DNA from: CAZTTG01 sp964615935
Lineage (GTDB): Bacteria > Planctomycetota > UBA1135 > GCA-002686595
DNA: 64,000 nucleotides
Direction of reading: 5' to 3'
NCBI GenBank assembly: GCA_964615935.1
Contig: CAZTTG010000005.1
Span: 1 to 64,000, forward strand
The notes under the pieces are model-generated. The model made no database searches and had not been told where the DNA came from. It saw nothing but the letters and a program-made list of their open reading frames with translations. Shown here piece by piece: positions 32,571 through 40,899 of this stretch. The first letter of the stretch is position 1. The number at the start of each line of letters is the position of its first letter. Position numbers and translations under genes: made by a program.

Positions 32571-33458
32571 ATGGCCGGCTGGACCGAGCTCCTGGACCTC
32601 TTCTGGTGCGCCATCACCGCGGCCCTGCTGGCCGGGATGGTCTGCCCCCTGGTGGGCTGCTTCCTGTACCTGCGCCACACCAGCTTCTACGGCATCGCCC
32701 TGCCCCAGTTCGCGGCCGCCGGCATCGCCTGCGGCTTCGCGGTGCTGGCCTCCTTCGGGGGCCTGCTCGGCCTCGCGCCGGCTGAGGCCGCCGAGCTCCT
32801 GGAGGACTCCCATACGGCCCTGAACTGGCACCTCTCCTGGGCCGGGGCCTTCACCTTCGGCGGGCTCCTGCTCCTGGTCCTGACGGGACGGCGAGGCGGC
32901 AGCGAGGTGGCCCGGGTGGCGGCGGCCTTCGCCATCGCCTCGGCCGCCACGGTGCTCTTCGCCCACGCCTCGCCCACGGGCGAGATCTACGTCCACGAGC
33001 TCCTGCGCGGCGAGATCCTGGCCATCGGCCCTCACGAGCTGGAGACCATCGTCGCGGTCCTGACGGCGGTCCTCCTGGCCATCTTCGTCTTCCACCGCGA
33101 TCTCCTGATCGTCAGCTACGACCCCGAGACGGCGCGGGTGCTGGGCAAGCCGGTGCTGGCCTTCGAGGCGCTGCTGCTGCTGCTCACCGGGCTGACGGTC
33201 TCGGTGGGGGTGATGACCGTGGGCCCGGTGGTGGTCTTCGGCCTCCTGGTCCTGCCGCCCATGGGGGCCCGCGGCCTGGCCCGCTCGATGCGGGCCTTCT
33301 ACTCCTGGGCCAGCATCCTGGGGCTGGTCTCGGCCATCCTGGGCGTGTGGATCTCCTTCATGAGGGACCTGCCGCTGGGCCCCACCCTGGTGGTCTCGGC
33401 CGCGATCCTCTGCGTTCCGGGCTGGCTCGTCGGGCTGGCGCGCCCACGTCGGGCCTGA
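32571..33458 (+). CDS. znuB: ZnuB-like metal ABC transporter permease
   Basis: A 295-residue membrane protein with about eight hydrophobic spans. It contains MVCPLVGCFLYLRHTSFYGIALPQFAAAGIACG (a classical start of ABC-3 family permeases), a middle segment with EILAIGPHELE, and MTVGPVVVFGLLVLPPMGARGLARS near residue 220. These identify the ABC-3 (ZnuB/MntB) family. ATG 32571 begins one base after the previous stop, so translation is coupled. Confidence 0.87.
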   Translation: MAGWTELLDLFWCAITAALLAGMVCPLVGCFLYLRHTSFYGIALPQFAAAGIACGFAVLASFGGLLGLAPAEAAELLEDSHTALNWHLSWAGAFTFGGLLLLVLTGRRGGSEVARVAAAFAIASAATVLFAHASPTGEIYVHELLRGEILAIGPHELETIVAVLTAVLLAIFVFHRDLLIVSYDPETARVLGKPVLAFEALLLLLTGLTVSVGVMTVGPVVVFGLLVLPPMGARGLARSMRAFYSWASILGLVSAILGVWISFMRDLPLGPTLVVSAAILCVPGWLVGLARPRRA

Positions 33459-33500
33459 GCGCGGTAGGATTCCCGCTCGCAACGACACCACGAGGGATCC

Positions 33501-34376
33501 ATGCCGAATCAAGAGAAGAAGGGGAAGGGGCTCCTGGCCTCGGTTCTCCTGTGGGTGCTGGCGGCGGTCATCATGCTCGCCGCCAGCGCGTACCAGAAGC
33601 GCACGGGGCCCACCCACGAGCTCCGGGGGACGTTCCAGCTCGGCGGGGAGGAGCACCGCTTCGAGCTGATCCGCAGCGGGAGCACCGACTCGGACGCCGA
33701 GGTGCGGATACCGGACCCGGGCGGCGGCGTGAGGGGTCAGCTCCTCTACAAGCGCTATCCCACCGACGATCCCTTCGCGCCCCTCCCGATGGAATCGGTG
33801 GACGGCGAGCTGCGGGCCCACCTCCCGGCCCAGCCATCTGCGGGCAAGCTGGAGTACTACGCGGTCCTGGAGACGCCCGGCGGGCCGCTGCGCGTCCCCG
33901 AGGAGGAGACCCCCATCATCCGCTTCAAGGATCCGGTGCCCCTCGTGGTCCTGGTGCCCCACATCATCCTGATGTTCATCGCCTTCCTCGTCGGCGTGCG
34001 CGCCGCGCTGGGGGCCTTGCTGCGCCCGGTGGGCATCCGGGGGCTCTGCTGGACCACCCTGGTGCTCCTGACCGCGGGGGGGATGATCCTGGGGCCCATC
34101 GTGCAGAAGTACGCCTTCGGCGCCTACTGGACCGGCTGGCCCTTCGGCACCGACCTCACCGACAACAAGACGCTCATCATGTGGCTGGCCTGGGTGGGCG
34201 CGCTCGGGGTTCTCCTGAGGCGGTCCTGCCCGCGGGACTGGATCGGCCGGATCGCGGTGCTGCTGGCCGCGGTGGTCATGCTCGCGATGTACCTCGTTCC
34301 CCACAGCATGCGGGGGAGCGAGCTGGACTACAGCCAGCTCGAGGAGGGCGCGCCGGCGGAGGAGGAGAACCGCTGA
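33501..34376 (+). CDS. integral membrane protein of unknown function after the zinc transporter
   Basis: A 291-residue protein. An N-terminal anchor (LLASVLLWVLAAVIMLAASAY) is followed by about 110 residues of extracytoplasmic, beta-rich sequence (HELRGTFQLGGEEHRFELI, YYAVLETPGGP), then four to five membrane helices (VVLVPHIILMFIAFLVGV, CWTTLVLLTAGGMILG, WLAWVGALGVLL, IAVLLAAVVMLAMYLVPHSM) and an acidic tail. I do not recognise the family. It lies 42 bp after the metal permease in the same direction, so it may assist or sense metal transport, but this is only positional. Confidence 0.7.
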   Translation: MPNQEKKGKGLLASVLLWVLAAVIMLAASAYQKRTGPTHELRGTFQLGGEEHRFELIRSGSTDSDAEVRIPDPGGGVRGQLLYKRYPTDDPFAPLPMESVDGELRAHLPAQPSAGKLEYYAVLETPGGPLRVPEEETPIIRFKDPVPLVVLVPHIILMFIAFLVGVRAALGALLRPVGIRGLCWTTLVLLTAGGMILGPIVQKYAFGAYWTGWPFGTDLTDNKTLIMWLAWVGALGVLLRRSCPRDWIGRIAVLLAAVVMLAMYLVPHSMRGSELDYSQLEEGAPAEEENR

Positions 34377-34477
34377 GGCGCCGCCCGCGCGCGCCCGAGG
34401 GCGGAAGCTCGTGACTCCCCCGCCATGGGTGGCGTGGGCGACTGGGTCCCGGCTAGCATGGCCGCACGGAGGTCACC

Positions 34478-35947
34478 ATGGCGCGCCGTCCCCCGCCCGT
34501 CCCCGAGCCCATCGACGCCGACGAGGTCGTCCGCGTGTTCCGCGAGCTCGGCACCTATGCGGCGGTGGCGCGTGAGCTGGGATGCCATCCCGAGACCGTG
34601 CAGAGGCGCCTGGCGGCGCGCGGCATCCACCGGCGCCGGCGGGATCGGCGCGGTCCGGCCGCGCTGTACTCCGCGTGGTGGAGGATGGTCCGCTCCTGCA
34701 CCGACCCCGGCCACGCGGCCTATCCCTCTCACGGAGGCATGGGCATCCGCGTGTCCGCGCACTGGGCGCAGAGCTTCGAGCGCTTCAAGGCGTGGGCCCT
34801 GGATAACGGCTGGAAGCCGGGCCGGGTTCTGGCGCGCAAGGGCGGGAAGGGCCACTTCACCCCCGGGAACTGCCGCTGGACCACCCGCTCGGATAAGCAA
34901 AGGGGAAGGGAGCTCCCCCCGCGCCGCCTCGTGCCGGCCTTCGGCGAGCGGAAGGGGATCGCCGAGTGGTCGAGGGACCGGCGCTGCCTGGTCGGCTACG
35001 CCGCTCTCATGACGCGTCTCACGAGGGGGGGATGGCCCCCGGAGGAGGCCATCTCCCTGCCGGCGGGGGCGCGCCCGTCCCGCCGGTGCAAGGCCCGGGG
35101 GGGGCGAAGCGGGCGCGGAGCCCGGCCGCAGGTCGACTGGGCCGAGGCGATGCGCCGGGTGGTCGAGGGCGGCGAGAGCCGCTCCCGCGTGGCGGGGGAG
35201 CTGGGCGTGCCCCTGGCCACGCTGTCCTGGCGCCTCGCGCGGGCCGGCGTAGTCATCCGGCCGCGGCGGCGCAAGCGCCCCGAGGACGATCCGCTCTACC
35301 TGATCTGGCTGTCCATGCGACGGCACGCCCGTGTCCAGGGTGGCATGCAGCTCATCGTCCCGGAGTGGGACGACCACGAGACCTTCCGGGTGTGGGCCCG
35401 GCGGAACGGCTACCGGCGCGGCCTGAACCTCGTCTGCCTCGACAAGAACCGCGGCTGGTCGCCGCAGAACTGCCGCTTCGTGCCCCGGCGGGAGATCCCG
35501 CACTACTGCCGCCCGGTCGCCAAGCACCGGCAGCGCAGGCCGGTGTGGACGGTGGAGGCCTTCGGCGAGGAGAAGGGGCCGACCGAGTGGTCCCGGGACC
35601 GCCGCTGTGCGGTCTCGCTCGCCACGCTGCTCAGGCGGCTGCGCGGCGGCTGGGATCCCGGGCAAGCCCTCACCGCCCCCACCGGCGACACCCGGCGGCC
35701 CCCGCGCCCCCGGCGGCCGATCACCGCCTTCGGGGAGACCAAGGGCATCACCGCGTGGTCCCGGGATCCCCGCTGCAAGGTGACCTACCCCGGGCTGCAC
35801 GACCGCCTGCGGCGCGGCATCCCGCCCGAGGAGGCGCTGACGGCCAGGCCCTGGGAGCACGGCCACCCCTCCGAGGCGCAGAAGCCGGCCCGCTCCCGCT
35901 CGCGGCGAAAGAAGAGCTCGACCCGCAAGGCGCGACGGCGCCGGTGA
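34478..35947 (+). CDS. modular HTH protein with repeated phage-like DNA-binding modules
   Basis: A 489-residue basic protein that repeats one plan. Each half has a helix-turn-helix (residues about 8-50, TYAAVARELGCHPETVQRRLAARGI; and about 225-265, SRSRVAGELGVPLATLSWRLARAGV). An A module follows (residues about 62-135 and 272-335), starting LYxxWxxM and ending NCRW/NCRF. Then come B modules of about 45 residues: GERKGIAEWSRDRRCLVGY, GEEKGPTEWSRDRRCAV and GETKGITAWSRDPRCKVTY, three copies in all. The tail is Arg/Lys/Ser. A modules look like those beside HNH enzymes in phages (AP2-like), and B modules like NUMOD-type DNA-binding repeats. No nuclease centre (HNH, GIY-YIG) is visible. CGGAGG precedes the ATG. 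Confidence 0.7.
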   Translation: MARRPPPVPEPIDADEVVRVFRELGTYAAVARELGCHPETVQRRLAARGIHRRRRDRRGPAALYSAWWRMVRSCTDPGHAAYPSHGGMGIRVSAHWAQSFERFKAWALDNGWKPGRVLARKGGKGHFTPGNCRWTTRSDKQRGRELPPRRLVPAFGERKGIAEWSRDRRCLVGYAALMTRLTRGGWPPEEAISLPAGARPSRRCKARGGRSGRGARPQVDWAEAMRRVVEGGESRSRVAGELGVPLATLSWRLARAGVVIRPRRRKRPEDDPLYLIWLSMRRHARVQGGMQLIVPEWDDHETFRVWARRNGYRRGLNLVCLDKNRGWSPQNCRFVPRREIPHYCRPVAKHRQRRPVWTVEAFGEEKGPTEWSRDRRCAVSLATLLRRLRGGWDPGQALTAPTGDTRRPPRPRRPITAFGETKGITAWSRDPRCKVTYPGLHDRLRRGIPPEEALTARPWEHGHPSEAQKPARSRSRRKKSSTRKARRRR

Positions 35948-35967
35948 GCCGCCGCCCGGGCCCCCGC

Positions 35968-37392
35968 CTACTCGAGCTTCTCTGCCCGCCGATCCGCCCC
36001 GTTCTGGTGCAGTATCAATGCCTTCACCACGCCCTCCTCGTCGCGCACGAAGGTGATCTCGGCCTCGACGACGCGGTAGAAGAAGCGGTCCTCGGCGGAG
36101 GGATAGATGCGGAAGGCGTCCTGCAGGGTGAGCTTCGCGAAGAGCCCCTGGGGCTCCAGGGTCACGTCGAAGACCGCCATGACGCCCAGGCGGTAGCGGC
36201 CGACGTAGTCCTCCAGCACCTCGCGATCGACCTCGATGGCGCGGCGGACGCCCAGGGGCTCGACCTCCTTGCCCAGGAGGTTGACGAAGAGCCGGTCGGC
36301 CGCGCGGTCGACCAGGCCCGAGGAGGTCGTGGCCAGCACGGCCACGGCCACGCGGCGCTCGGGGTGCAGCGCCAGCCAGGAGTGGTAGCCGCCGGTCTGG
36401 CCGTTGTGCCAGATGGTCGCCCCGCCGCTGCCGAAGTGCCAGCCCAGGCCCATGCCGTCGTGGCCGCCGCCGGGCTCGAAGTGCTTCTTGCGGGAGAGGG
36501 CGATGGCATCGGCCAGGGGCGTGTCCTGCGGATCGAGCTGGGCGCGCGCGAAGAGCAGGAGGTCGTTCACGCTGGAGCGGATCGCGCCCGCGCCCGCGAA
36601 GACGTCCATGTCCCACAGGGGCTGCTCGCGGCCGTCCACGTCGTAGCCCCGGGCCAGGCGCTCGCGCATGGAGGCCGTGAGGTCCACGCGCGTGTCGGCC
36701 AGACCCAGCGGCTCGCACAGGCGCTCGACCAGCAGCTCTGCAAAGGGCGTCTCGTTGGCCAGTCCGAGCGCGTGACCCAGGAGGCCCACCCCGAGGTTGC
36801 TGTAGGCGTACTCCTCCCCCGGCCCCCGCCTCAGCCGAAGCCGACCCAGGCCCGCGTAGAGCTCCTCGGGGTGGTAGTCGGCGTAGGGGCTGCTCGGGTC
36901 CGCGGGCTTGAAGTTGCGCGGCATGCGCGGCAGGCCCGAGCCGTGGGTGGCGAGGTGGACCAGCGCGATGGGGCGCTCCTCCTCGAAGACCGGCATCTCC
37001 ACCCCCTCCGGCAGGAGCGCGCTCACCGGATCGTCCAGCGCCACCAGCCCGCGCGCGACGGAGTCGGCCAGGAGGAGTCCGGTGTACACCTTGCTGATCG
37101 AGCCGATCTCGAACACCGTTTCCCCGTCGGGCACCCGCGGGTCGCTCCGGGAGAGGCGGCCGAAGCCCCGCACGCAGACCTGGTCCTCGACCAGCGCGCC
37201 GGCGACGAGGCCCACGACGATCTCGGCCTCGAGCAGGGGGGCCACCATCTCCTCGACCAGGACCGGGACGTCCAGCGCCGGGGCCCCGGGCGGCTCCTGG
37301 GGGAAGGCCGGGCCGGCGGCGAGGGCGAGGACCAGGGCCGGGAGGGGCCCCCGGCGCAGGGGGCGGGGGAGGGCGGGGAGACGAGGGGGCAT
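35968..37392 (-). CDS. class C beta-lactamase-fold serine hydrolase, secreted
   Basis: A 474-residue protein with a signal peptide ending near AGPAFPQEPP. Catalytic elements: SxxK in FEIGSISKVYTG, YxN in EEYAYSNLGVG, and the third motif as IWHNGQTGGYH (HxG type). The middle has HLATHGSGLPRMP, as in esterase/D-aminopeptidase-like members. A domain of about 120 residues after the fold (YVGRYRLGVMAVFDVTL) resembles the DUF3471-type addition seen in such hydrolases. It probably hydrolyses a peptide or ester; beta-lactam breakdown is not implied. ATG 37392 has GGAGGA just upstream and is preferred over ATG 37419. Confidence 0.8.
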   Translation of the reverse strand: MPPRLPALPRPLRRGPLPALVLALAAGPAFPQEPPGAPALDVPVLVEEMVAPLLEAEIVVGLVAGALVEDQVCVRGFGRLSRSDPRVPDGETVFEIGSISKVYTGLLLADSVARGLVALDDPVSALLPEGVEMPVFEEERPIALVHLATHGSGLPRMPRNFKPADPSSPYADYHPEELYAGLGRLRLRRGPGEEYAYSNLGVGLLGHALGLANETPFAELLVERLCEPLGLADTRVDLTASMRERLARGYDVDGREQPLWDMDVFAGAGAIRSSVNDLLLFARAQLDPQDTPLADAIALSRKKHFEPGGGHDGMGLGWHFGSGGATIWHNGQTGGYHSWLALHPERRVAVAVLATTSSGLVDRAADRLFVNLLGKEVEPLGVRRAIEVDREVLEDYVGRYRLGVMAVFDVTLEPQGLFAKLTLQDAFRIYPSAEDRFFYRVVEAEITFVRDEEGVVKALILHQNGADRRAEKLE

Positions 37393-37492
37393 GGGGTCCT
37401 CCGCGGGGCTGGGCCGCATCCGGGCGATCCGGCGCAGGGTACGCCCGGCGGGCGGTGATTCCCATCCGGTCCACCCCGGTCCCGTCGCGGCC

Positions 37493-37520
37493 TTGACAGC
37501 CCCGGTCCGCGTGTGACCAT
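37493..37520 (+). promoter_or_regulatory. candidate promoter of the first AbiEii module
   Basis: TTGACA (37493-37498), a 16-bp spacer and GACCAT (37515-37520) preceded by TGT. Transcription would begin near 37527. The in-frame ATG at 37519 overlaps the -10 box, which argues that the real start of the next gene is TTG 37552. Confidence 0.45.
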
Positions 37521-37551
37521 GAGCCCTCCTGGAGATCGGGGAGTCGATCCC

Positions 37552-37872
37552 TTGAACGAGCCGATCGCCGAGCTGCCGTCCTGCGTGCGTGAGCTCCTGT
37601 GGGAGTACGATCCCAGCGGAGTCTCCTGGGAGGAGGACCGCGATCTCGTGATCCAGAAGGTGCTCGCCCGCGGGAGCTGGGAGGCCGTCCGCTGGGTGCG
37701 CCGCCGCGCCGGCGACCGCGCCCTGGCGGAGCTCATCTCCCGCACCCGTGGCCGGTGGCTGAGCCGCCGCCAGCTCCGCTTCTGGCAGCTCGTCCTCTCC
37801 CTGCCGGAGGACCGCGTGACCGGCTGGCTGGAAGCGGGGAGCCGGACGATCTGGGAGGGGCGGGCCGGATGA
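37552..37872 (+). CDS. DUF6922-like small partner of AbiEii toxin
   Basis: A 106-residue protein. Core: PSCVRELLWEYDPSGVSWEEDRDLVIQKVLARGSWEAVRWVRRRAGD then WLSRRQLRFWQLVLSL. This matches the pattern LLWxYD...W...L...RVLxRGxWxxxxWL...LSxRxLxFW that I associate with small helical proteins encoded just before AbiEii-type nucleotidyltransferases. TTG 37552 is preferred (GGGGAG at 37537-37542; promoter spacing); ATG 37519 would lie over the -10 box. Its stop overlaps the AbiEii start by 4 nt. It probably acts as an antitoxin or regulator of that toxin. Confidence 0.68.
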   Translation: MNEPIAELPSCVRELLWEYDPSGVSWEEDRDLVIQKVLARGSWEAVRWVRRRAGDRALAELISRTRGRWLSRRQLRFWQLVLSLPEDRVTGWLEAGSRTIWEGRAG

Positions 37873-38510
37873 GCGCTCCCGAGCTGCACCCCGAGGTCCT
37901 TCCCCCCGAGCAGGCGGCCGCGCTGCGCGCCCTGGGGCCGGTCGCCCGGCGGGAGGGCTTCTACCTCGGGGGCGGGACCGCCCTGGCGATCCACCTGGGC
38001 CACCGCCGCTCGCTGGACTTCGACTGGTTCGCCGAGGGCGACATGGGCGAGCCCGAGGAGACCGCCGCCCGCATTCGGGAGGCGGGCATCCCCCTCGAGG
38101 TGCGGCAGACCGGCCGGGGCATCCTGCACGGCGCGCTCGAAGGGCTGAGCGTCAGCTTCCACGCCTACCGCTACCGCCTCATGCAGCCGCTGCTCCCCTG
38201 GGAGGAGTACGACTGCCTCCTGGCCTCGGTCGAGGACATCGCCTGCATGAAGCTGGCGGTGGCCGCCCAGCGCGGGGCCCGCAAGGACTTCATCGACGTC
38301 TTCGCCCTGGTCCGCTCGGGCTTCGACCTGGAGCGGATGCTGGAGCTCTTCCGCGCCAAGTACGAGCTGCGCGACGCGGGGCACGTGCTGGTGGCCCTGA
38401 CCTACTTCGACGACGCCGACCGGGAGCCCATGCCCTCCATGCTGTGGAAGGACGACTGGGCGACCGTCAAGGGCGAGATCTCGGGGTGGGTTCAGGAGCT
38501 CGTGGGCTGA
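37869..38510 (+). CDS. AbiEii/AbiGii-type nucleotidyltransferase, probable toxin
   Basis: A 213-residue protein. The signature is FYLGGGTALAIHLGHRRSLDFDWF near residue 32: GG-x(8-12)-DxD of the DNA polymerase beta-like nucleotidyltransferase fold, followed by SVEDIACMKLAVAAQRGARKDFIDVFAL, which is also conserved. Relatives nucleotidylate tRNA or other targets and are neutralised by an adjacent gene. Here the ATGA overlap with the preceding small gene shows coupled translation. It is the first of two such modules within 4 kb. Confidence 0.82.
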   Translation: MSAPELHPEVLPPEQAAALRALGPVARREGFYLGGGTALAIHLGHRRSLDFDWFAEGDMGEPEETAARIREAGIPLEVRQTGRGILHGALEGLSVSFHAYRYRLMQPLLPWEEYDCLLASVEDIACMKLAVAAQRGARKDFIDVFALVRSGFDLERMLELFRAKYELRDAGHVLVALTYFDDADREPMPSMLWKDDWATVKGEISGWVQELVG

Positions 38511-38514
38511 GCCC

Positions 38515-40428
38515 TCACGGCCGGCGCACCAGGATCTGCAGCCCGTAGGAGGTGCCCGGCTGCAGGGGTGGCTCGCCGATGGGGTTGCCCAGAGGTCGGT
38601 AGCGCTCCCCGATCCAGGCGAAGAGATCCCGGCCGTAGTCGCGGCCGAAGAACTCGAAGCCGTACTCGCGCGTGGACTTGTGCAGCAGGATCACCCCCTC
38701 GGGGGGATCGGCCTCCAGCTCGGCGATCATCGCGTCCTCGCCGAAGAGGATCAGCTCCGGCGGCATGAAGTTGACGAAGCGCGTGGGCGTTCGGCGGCGC
38801 GAGAGGTAGTTGAGCATGACGCCCTCGGGCAGGACCAGCAGGGTGTCCTCCGGCTCGAAGATCTGCTCGATGGCCAGAAGGGCGGGCTTCAGGATGAGGC
38901 CTCGGGCGTCGGTCCAGAAGCGGTCGGCGCCCTCACCGATGGGGATCGACTTGCCGTGGACGACCCTCTGTCGGCCCTCCACGGCGAGGGGCACCTGCCT
39001 CTCGTGGTAGAAGTCGTTCGAGACGCGGCCGAAGCCCAGGGCCGCCGCCAGACCCAGGCCGGCCGCGCCCCAGCGGAAGACCTCGCCCGAGCCGCCCAGG
39101 CGCCGCAGCCCGGCCGGGATCCAGCTCGCCAGGGCCGCGGCCAGCAGCGCGCCCGCCGGCATGGCCAGGGCGAAGCCGTAGTGGTGCACCCGGGCGTCCA
39201 GGACGATCTTGAAGAGCAGCGCGAAGGCGAGGACCGAGAGGGAGATGCGCAGGGCGCAGGCCCCGCGCTCGGCCGCCGAGACGGCGCGCCGCCAGCCCAG
39301 GGCCGCGGCGAGTCCGGCCGCCAGCATCAGCAGGGGCAGGGGCGTGGCCGTGCGCAGCCATTCGACCTCGGCGAAGGCCAGCGAGGCCCCACCCAGGGCG
39401 GCCGCCGCGGCGACCGCGGCGCGCCACCTCCCCCCGCAGCGCAGGGCGAGGTCCAGGCCGGCGAGCGCGGCCAGCACCAGGGCGATGCGGCCGCTCCAGG
39501 CGAGGAGGATCCCGAGCCGCCGGCCGGGGTCGTCGAGGCCCATGCCCCGCCTGTAGAAGTCCAGCTCGGAGGCCTCGCTGAAGAGGACCCCCGGCCACGA
39601 GCCCAGCACGCCGATCAGGGCGTCGCCGGCGGGCATGGCGGTCGCGAGCAGGATCCAGGCCGCGATGGGGGGGACCAGGGCGGCTCCCGCGAACAGGGCC
39701 AGCCCGCGCAGCCAGGTCGCGCGAGGCGCGGAGTGCGCCGCCAGCGAGAGCGCGAGGCCGACCCCCGTGCCCGCGGCCGCGGCCGCGAAGACCTCGGCCT
39801 TGGTCAGGAACACCAGGCCCAGGAGGAAGCCGGCCCCCGCGAGCCACGCGATGCCGCGGCCTCGCCCGTACTGCCCCACGGCCAGCAGCGCCGCGATCGA
39901 CAGGAAGACCCCGTGGGTCATCTCGTGCGAGTAGGGGCAGATCCAGTTGTAGTTGCCGATCCCGACCAGGTGGCCGAAGCCGAAGATGGCGAGGAGGGTC
40001 AGGACTCCGGCGAGGGCCGCGGCGCGGTCGAAGGCCGCCTTCAGGAGGGCGAAGAGCGCCAGGCCGCACAGGGCCAGGATCGCCAGGTTGGCCCAGGCCA
40101 GGGTCCAGAAGCCGGTCCCGAAGAGGGCGAACCAGAGGGCGCCCAGGTAGGGCGACAGCGGCCCGTTGAACCAGGCCAGGTCGCGGTAGAGCACCTCGCC
40201 CTCGGCGATGCGCCAGGGGACGTACAGCTCCCGGCCATAGTCGACCTGCACGTCGCACCAGCGCCCCCAGGACCACCAGGCCAGGCCGACGAAGGTCAGG
40301 GCGGCGAGCAGGGGGCCGACCCAGCTCGCGACGCACCGGCCGATCGCAGTCCCCGACGAGCCGCCTGACCGGGAAGGGCCCGGAGGATCGGGACGAGGGG
40401 GCGGGGGTCTCGACTTCTCGCTGTCCAA
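38515..40428 (-). CDS. GT-C-type membrane glycosyltransferase (ArnT/PMT-like)
   Basis: A 637-residue membrane protein with about 10-12 spans. After an N-terminal Pro/Arg-rich region comes VQVDYGRELYVPWRIAEGEVLYRDLAWFNGPLSPYLGALWF, the outer-loop DxE region of GT-C enzymes, then a run of helices (LAILALCGLALFALLKAAF, GVLTLLAIFGFGHLVG, WLAGAGFLLGLVFLTKAEVF). A soluble C-terminal part of about 150 residues ends RYRPLGNPIGE. It would transfer a sugar from a lipid carrier on the outer face of the membrane. TTG 40428 opens the frame; a -10-like TAGGAT lies about 30 bp upstream on this strand. It sits between two AbiEii modules on the other strand. Confidence 0.72.
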   Translation of the reverse strand: MDSEKSRPPPPRPDPPGPSRSGGSSGTAIGRCVASWVGPLLAALTFVGLAWWSWGRWCDVQVDYGRELYVPWRIAEGEVLYRDLAWFNGPLSPYLGALWFALFGTGFWTLAWANLAILALCGLALFALLKAAFDRAAALAGVLTLLAIFGFGHLVGIGNYNWICPYSHEMTHGVFLSIAALLAVGQYGRGRGIAWLAGAGFLLGLVFLTKAEVFAAAAAGTGVGLALSLAAHSAPRATWLRGLALFAGAALVPPIAAWILLATAMPAGDALIGVLGSWPGVLFSEASELDFYRRGMGLDDPGRRLGILLAWSGRIALVLAALAGLDLALRCGGRWRAAVAAAAALGGASLAFAEVEWLRTATPLPLLMLAAGLAAALGWRRAVSAAERGACALRISLSVLAFALLFKIVLDARVHHYGFALAMPAGALLAAALASWIPAGLRRLGGSGEVFRWGAAGLGLAAALGFGRVSNDFYHERQVPLAVEGRQRVVHGKSIPIGEGADRFWTDARGLILKPALLAIEQIFEPEDTLLVLPEGVMLNYLSRRRTPTRFVNFMPPELILFGEDAMIAELEADPPEGVILLHKSTREYGFEFFGRDYGRDLFAWIGERYRPLGNPIGEPPLQPGTSYGLQILVRRP

Positions 40429-40538
40429 GGGCGTGACCGATGGGAACGGGGCTCGATCCTACTGTCGCCGAGCCCCCGCTTCTCCCCCCTGTCCTCGAGG
40501 TCCCGCCCCGCACACCGGGACCGGCCCCGGGCTCGGAC

Positions 40539-40568
40539 TTGACGTCGGGGGCGGGGCCGACGGATGCT
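40539..40568 (+). promoter_or_regulatory. candidate promoter of the second AbiEii module
   Basis: TTGACG (40539-40544), 18-bp spacer and GATGCT (40563-40568). It favours ATG 40597 as the first gene's start; the codon at 40564 lies inside the -10 box. A similar TTGACR element precedes the first AbiEii module. Confidence 0.4.
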
Positions 40569-40596
40569 GGAGCCCTGGCCGAGCCGCTCGTCCGCC

Positions 40597-40899
40597 ATGT
40601 CCGTGCTCAATCCCACTCCCGATCACCTTCTCGTCGACGGCCGTGGCCGCCCGTACTTCCTCTGGGACCTGGACATGAGCCTGCGTCGCTTCGAGGAGCT
40701 GCTGCGGGAGGGCGACCGCGACACGCGGGCCTACCTGGTCGGCAAGCTGATGCGACAGGCCAAGCCCGACGACGTGTTCCGCTTCGTCGCTCCGGGGGAG
40801 ATACGTCGGCTCTGGCCGCATCTCGAGCGCTTCCTGGGCGGCACTCGCGCGTTCTGGCGGTGGCTGCTGGCGACCTGGAGCGAGGCCGGGCATGGCTAG
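40597..40899 (+). CDS. small helical partner protein of the second AbiEii gene
   Basis: A 100-residue protein: SVLNPTPDHLLVDGRGRPYFLWDLDMSLRRFEEL, RAYLVGKLMRQAKPDDVF, IRRLWPHLERFLGGTRAFWRWLL. I have seen this pattern (NPTPDHL...GRPYFLWDxDM...KLMRQAKPDDVF) in short proteins encoded just ahead of AbiEii-type toxins, although I cannot name the family. It differs in sequence from the DUF6922-like partner of the first module. It overlaps the next gene by 8 nt. Confidence 0.65.
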   Translation: MSVLNPTPDHLLVDGRGRPYFLWDLDMSLRRFEELLREGDRDTRAYLVGKLMRQAKPDDVFRFVAPGEIRRLWPHLERFLGGTRAFWRWLLATWSEAGHG

